Assembly: GCA_034638255.1 (NCBI GenBank)
Contig: JAWPGT010000052.1
Coordinates: 1 to 64,000 of the forward strand
Length of the DNA stretch: 64,000 nt
Direction: 5' to 3'
From: Coprinus comatus
Taxonomy: Eukaryota > Basidiomycota > Agaricomycetes > Agaricales > Agaricaceae
Shown: positions 59,894 to 64,000 of the stretch, one piece after another
How positions within the stretch are numbered: position 1 is the stretch's first letter
Layout of the letters: every line of letters begins with the position of its first letter
The notes under the pieces: generated by a model
The model's input: only the letters and a program-made list of their open reading frames with translations
Database searches by the model: none
Told to the model about the DNA's origin: nothing
Position numbers and translations under genes: made by a program

Positions 59894-61861
59894 GGGACTG
59901 TCTAGAGCATTCCTGACACTGAGCAGGTTGAAACGGACCGCGTGAATCAATCTATTAATAACGCTAAGTTCCAGAAATCCAACATTACCTCATCTGTTAA
60001 TGTCTCACATGCTCCTTTCACTCCCATCCATCCAACTACTCCAAATACCTCACAGGTCAATGAAACGGAGGCTGATACCTCTGTTTATCTTACTCCGGAT
60101 GAAGGGATGATTACACCTCGAGTCCCTCCATCAAAGTCATCAAAACTCGTTGTCCCTTTAAGGGAACCATCTACCCGTATTAGGAAACCAGTAGAGAGGT
60201 ACGGATATCTTGCAGTGGGAGAAACTCACCATGTTGGTAGTGCCTTTGTTGCATATGTTGCAACAGCCACTGAACCGAATTCATATCGCGAAGTTCTCTG
60301 GTCACCCTGGCGAGAAGAGTGGGAGAAAGCAATAGCAACAGAATATCGCAACCTGGAGAAGGCAGGCGTATTTGAGTGGGTCAATAAGGTGCCGCAAGGA
60401 AAAACACCTGTCGGAAGTAGACTTGTATTTAAGGAGAAACCAGATGAGCATGGAAATCTAGCTAAAAGGAAAGTTAGAGCTGTTGCCAAAGGCTTCTCAC
60501 AGGTACCTAGAGAAGATTTCACTGAAACCTTCGCATCGGTTCCGAAATTCACGACTCTTCGAGTTTTTCTGGCTATAGCAGCTGCAAGGGATTGGGAGTT
60601 GCATCAGATTGATGTGGTGGCTGCGTTTCTAAACACAAAGTTGGACGAGGAAATTTATATGGAAGTTCCGGAGGGGTTTGAACAGTTTGGAAGTCAGGGG
60701 AGTTGCTGGCGTTTAAGAAAGGCGTTGTATGGATTGAAACAGGCAGGGAGGCAATGGAAGAAGAGGCTGAATGAGGTTATGTTGGAAAATGGGTTTATTA
60801 GGGCCACAGCGGATGACTCTTTGTACCTACTTCGAGAAGAAGGTGCTCTGATGATGTCTGTTCTGGTCTGGGTTGATGATATGGTTATTGGCGGTCCTGG
60901 AGGGAAGAAAATCGTAGCATTCAAGAACAAACTGAACAGGTATTTCGATATCTCCGATCTTGGTGAGCTTCACTATGTTCTTGGTATACGCGTAACTCGG
61001 GACAGGGCCAACCGCCTCATTTATCTTAGTCAAGAGGCCTACATCAAGAAAGTCCTGGATCGCTTCGGAATGTCTGACTGTCACCCAGTTTCAACTCCTC
61101 TTCAAGTTGCTTCTATTCTCACCTCTTCTGATTCACCAAGTACTGAGGACGCTAAACGCAAATACAAGGAGTTCACTGGAGGTATCCAATACCTTGCTCT
61201 TGTAGGTTCGCTTTTGTATGCTATGCAAACTCGCCCGGACATTCAGCATGCTGTTGGACAAGTGGCTCAATTTGGCGGAAATCCTGGAGTTTCCCACCTG
61301 ATGGCAGTGAAGCACATCCTTCGGTATCTTCAAGGTACATCTGGCCATTCTCTGGTTTTGGGAAGGAAAGGAAAGGACGCTGTTGATCTAGTTGGATGGA
61401 CCGATTCCAATTGGGCTCAAGATCCAGACAGTAGAAGATCAATTGGTGGTTTTGTTTTCGAAGTTGCAGGAAGTTCTGTAGCATGGTCGTCGAAGAAACA
61501 ACCCACTGTAGCAACATCGTCAGTTGAGGCCGAATATATGGCGGCATCAAACGCTACAAAGGAAGCTATTTGGCTCAGGGCTTTACTTCAAGAATTCGAC
61601 TGTATTCAAGCTCAAGCCACGATTATACATGCAGATAATCAAGGCTGTATCGCTTTGACTCATAATCCAGTCAACCATTCGCGTGCTAAGCACATTGACA
61701 TTCGTCATCACTTCATTCGCAAAAGAGTCGAGCATGGAGAAGTTGAACTACAGTACGTATCTACGAAGGACATGATGGCTGACATCTTTACCAAGCAATT
61801 GCCTCGTGTCTCCTTCGAAAAATTTCGTCAAGCTCTGGGGGTTGTTCCAACATCTCTCTGA
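59894..61861 (+). CDS. Element A reverse transcriptase-RNase H
   Basis: Open from IPDTEQVETDRVNQS. RT landmarks: WVNKVPQGKTPVGSRLVFKE, RAVAKGFSQV, QIDVVAAFLNTKLDEEIYME, LYGLKQAGRQW and WVDDMVI (first Asp pair at about 60872). RNase H: GWTDSNWAQDPDSRRS, SSVEAEYMAASNA, HADNQGCIAL and KHIDIRHHFIRKRV. Ends at TSL* (61861), just before the 3' LTR. No break in this frame. Confidence 0.93.
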
Positions 61862-61868
61862 GTGGGAG

Positions 61869-62192
61869 TGTTGAAGGTTTAGGCAGATCGATGTGTGAAC
61901 GGCAGACTAGATGGCGGTCCAGAATTGCGGAGACAGGAACATGTTATAGGCTATGATCTCAGGAAGTAAACAGGCGCATATATTATAGGGTATTTAAACC
62001 TTCTTTTCTCTGTCCTGAAGTCCATCTTTCTTTTACTTTCGGACTTCAGGTATGCCTTTAATTATGTCTCATGTTCGTATATTCACTCCATCTTTCTTTT
62101 ACTTTCGGACTTCAGTCCTGTCGTACACATCTAGAATACTCTGCGTATTTAACTCAAGTTTATTATTCTCATAATCTATTCTATTATCGTTA
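61869..62192 (+). repeat. 3' LTR of element A
   Basis: 324 bp, two differences from the 5' LTR. Preceded by the short purine tract AGTGGGAG (61861-61868) and followed by CGCTT at 62193-62197. Confidence 0.94.
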
Positions 62193-62317
62193 CGCTTTTG
62201 TAGTTACATCTAATCATAAAAGATACAATTAGCTCCAGCGCGTGAATACCCAATTAACATCACATTTTAGTCGCCCGAGAAATTGCATATTCGTGATGCC
62301 GAGTCTTGAAGTGGTCA
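62193..62317. other. Right flank of element A
   Basis: Starts with the CGCTT duplication; otherwise no feature seen. Confidence 0.5.
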
Positions 62318-62590
62318 TTGGTGCTGGAGCAATACCCTCGGTCGGTTACAAGCTTACCTGTTTTAGTCCCAGCTGACACTTATGCACAGAAACAATCCAC
62401 CAATGACAACTGCTTGTACCGGTTTAATCAACATTCAATGAGTCATTTATTATATCTTATCATTAGCTGACGATTCGTTTTAGATCTCTAAGTATGTAGT
62501 CTAGTAGTACCCATCGTTTACAATCATTTGTGCTCACGGTAGCCTTTTTCCATTGTGTTTTTTAATGCACCCGAGCGGATGAATAGGGGT
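62318..62590 (+). repeat. Diverged dispersed repeat, copy 2
   Basis: Partner of 47231-47520; see that entry. Lies between the 3' LTR flank of A and the O-methyltransferase 3' end. Confidence 0.7.
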
Positions 62591-62660
62591 AGCGCTCGTG
62601 TGGTTCAAACAATGTATATTATTCAAATAAATCAAGTACTTCACTGTTTACAAACGAGCA

Positions 62661-63964
62661 TCAACTTAGGAGTCCAAATTCAACCATACCCATCTCTCCA
62701 AGATCCCAGTATTTAACAAACTCCAATCCCGCTGACTTGCCTAGTCTAATATGATCCTCCAATGTCCTCAACTGTGTGTTGCAAAGGACCATCATGATCA
62801 AGTCGAGGTTGTATTGTCGTATCTTTCCCATTCCAAAATTAGGGAGAAGGGGATCTGGAGCCTGGTTGAATTGTGATTGACCCTCGGGAACACGGTTCGC
62901 CCTTTGGAGAATGTGCTCGTCTAGAAACAAGTGTTCTTAATCTTACGGTTGATCAATTGCGACTACAAAGTGTCCGAACTCACGAATAAAGACACGACTA
63001 CTCGGCCCCATAGCTTTCCTAATGTTAGTGAGAATAGCAATGGACTCTTTGTCGGGCCAGTTGTGACTAAAAATAAGACCTTCAGATATTCTCATAGCTG
63101 CCTGAAAGATGGATTAGACTCACAGAACATGCTTGATCTGAAGATTAAAATAAAATAAATTAGCATTTGCATTTTCTTGTACGTTGAAAAATATCTCACA
63201 TAGTAGATATCACAACCTGAAATAGGTTGATCTTTGAGAAAATCAAATCCTTTGAATTCGACTCTATTTTCCTTCAAAGCATCTGGACATTCTTGAGGCC
63301 ATACTTCCTTCTCCGCCTGTTCAATACGTTCTGGACGGTCTTGTACCTTGAACTTAAGGTTGGAATGGTATTTTGCAAGTTCAATCATCATATGGCCGAC
63401 ACCTCCTCCAACATCATTTACCGTTGTTCCTTCAGGTAATTTATCCCAAGGGAATACTAATATCATTATGAACCCGTGAGGCTTGAATACTTGAGTTATG
63501 ATAACAATACTTACGTTGTACAAGACCAGTAGCCTCACAAGTCTCGTTAAATCCCATCATGCCTCGTCCAAATCGAGCACCTTGTATAGCACCTATCGGG
63601 CCTCCTTTCTATCATGTTCTCAGTTCTCAGTTTTATTAAATTATAGAAGTATGTAGATTCCGGCTTACCCCACTATACCATGCAAAACATGGTTCATCAA
63701 AGCCTGTCAGTTTATTAAATGGAGCATGATTAGCAGCAGTGGATGGACCCCATTCTGGATCCAACAGCGTTTCGGAGAGAAGTCCTGTAGCTTTGTAATT
63801 CTCGTCCGTGCTATGTGGAGAACACGGCAAGTTAAGTTCTTGTTGCTATAGAATACTCGGAACATATGGAGTGAATACTTACAGGTGAAGACCATGACTA
63901 GTGAGAGGATTTGAAGCACGTAGATTGATACTCAATCTGTTATTCGCAAACACGTCTGGCTGGA
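62661..63964 (-). CDS. SAM-dependent O-methyltransferase, secondary-metabolism type (5' end outside window)
   Basis: Exons from the visible 5' side: QPDVFANNRLSINLRASNPL (ending before GTAAGT near 63892), TDENYKATGLLSETLLDPEW, KGGPIGAIQGARFGRGMMGF, then LFPWDKLPEGTTVNDVGGGV with the SAM-binding glycine motif, RVEFKGFDFLKDQP, CDIYY, AAMRISEGLIFSHNWPDKES, and the last exon 62661-62920 (HEHILQRANRVPEGQSQF to GMVEFGLLS). It is the AflP/sterigmatocystin-type plant-like methyltransferase fold. The catalytic-loop exon IKHVL (about 63130) is separated from AAMRISEG by only 22 nt of GTGAG...TTTCAG sequence, too short for an intron, so this region may be damaged. No biosynthetic neighbours are in view. 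Confidence 0.8.
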
Positions 63965-64000
63965 CTAGGGTATGAAAAAAGGAAAAAGAAAAGATATCAA

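Larger units (their letters stand above)
49430..62192 (+). mobile_element. Ty1/copia LTR retrotransposon A, interrupted by three insertions
   Basis: Bounded by 324-bp LTRs that differ at two positions and by a perfect CGCTT target duplication. Domain order gag, protease, integrase, reverse transcriptase, RNase H is Ty1/copia. Element B is inserted in gag; a roughly 610-nt sequence interrupts the protease-integrase junction, and a roughly 250-nt sequence the integrase-RT junction. With these removed, the element is about 5.2 kb. An in-frame TGA at 57728 breaks the gag-pol frame. LTR identity implies a recent insertion, and B is younger still. Confidence 0.95.

Noticed and set aside
1..64000. 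CRISPR arrays, operons or bacterial elements
   Set aside because: No regularly spaced repeats; introns and gene families are eukaryotic throughout.

Overview
This is a stretch of an ascomycete nuclear genome. The evidence is short spliceosomal introns (mostly 46-110 nt, GTAAGT/GTATGT donors, CTAAC-like branch points), a Pwp2 gene, an initiator-tRNA-primed pair of copia retrotransposons, a nuclear tRNA-Val, and several fungus-only families (DUF7729, DUF1769, DUF6533-like). The style of the proteins suggests Leotiomycetes, probably Helotiales (Botrytis/Sclerotinia relatives), but that is inference.

Layout. 1-2,864 (-): large disordered Ser/Thr/Pro-rich protein, 3' end outside the window. 5,296-7,727 (+): 12-exon amino-acid/GABA/choline-type permease. 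10,045-12,193 (-): seven-helix DUF6533-like membrane protein. 13,175-14,846 (+): glutamine-synthetase-like enzyme with one frameshift. 16,108-17,284 (-): DUF1769 gene with at least five frameshifts. 17,878-17,951 (-): tRNA-Val(AAC). 19,178-20,369 (-): DUF7729 membrane/surface protein. 20,959-24,125 (+): PWP2, the U3 snoRNP WD40 protein. 24,707-26,652 (-): two look-alike microprotein genes with a basic N-terminus and one hydrophobic helix. 26,750-41,395: a gene-poor, AT-rich 14.6 kb with one MITE-like palindrome. 41,396-42,603 (+): a single-pass membrane protein and an SDHAF2/Sdh5-like succinate-dehydrogenase assembly factor. 42,751-45,701 (-): a MATH-USP7/Ubp15 deubiquitinase relative whose catalytic Cys is Ser. 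47,788-49,192 (-): a degraded fragment carrying the USP7 UBL domains that the first gene lacks. 49,430-62,192 (+): a young copia element (A) interrupted by a second young copia element (B), plus two smaller insertions. 62,661-63,964 (-): secondary-metabolism type O-methyltransferase, 5' end outside the window.

Three things stand out. The USP7-like gene has lost the Cys, the oxyanion Asn and the QHDVQEL motif, while its UBL1-4 block lies as a separate fragment about 2 kb upstream. Two copia families with different LTRs share the same internal initiator-tRNA primer site and are nested, with perfect 5-bp target duplications. Many otherwise intact reading frames are broken by single-base contractions in short homopolymers; this is either real decay or a consensus-sequence artefact, and it decides how many of these genes are really dead.

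Coordinates of spliced genes are first to last coding base; exon limits are in the evidence text and were deduced by eye from splice signals and reading-frame continuity.
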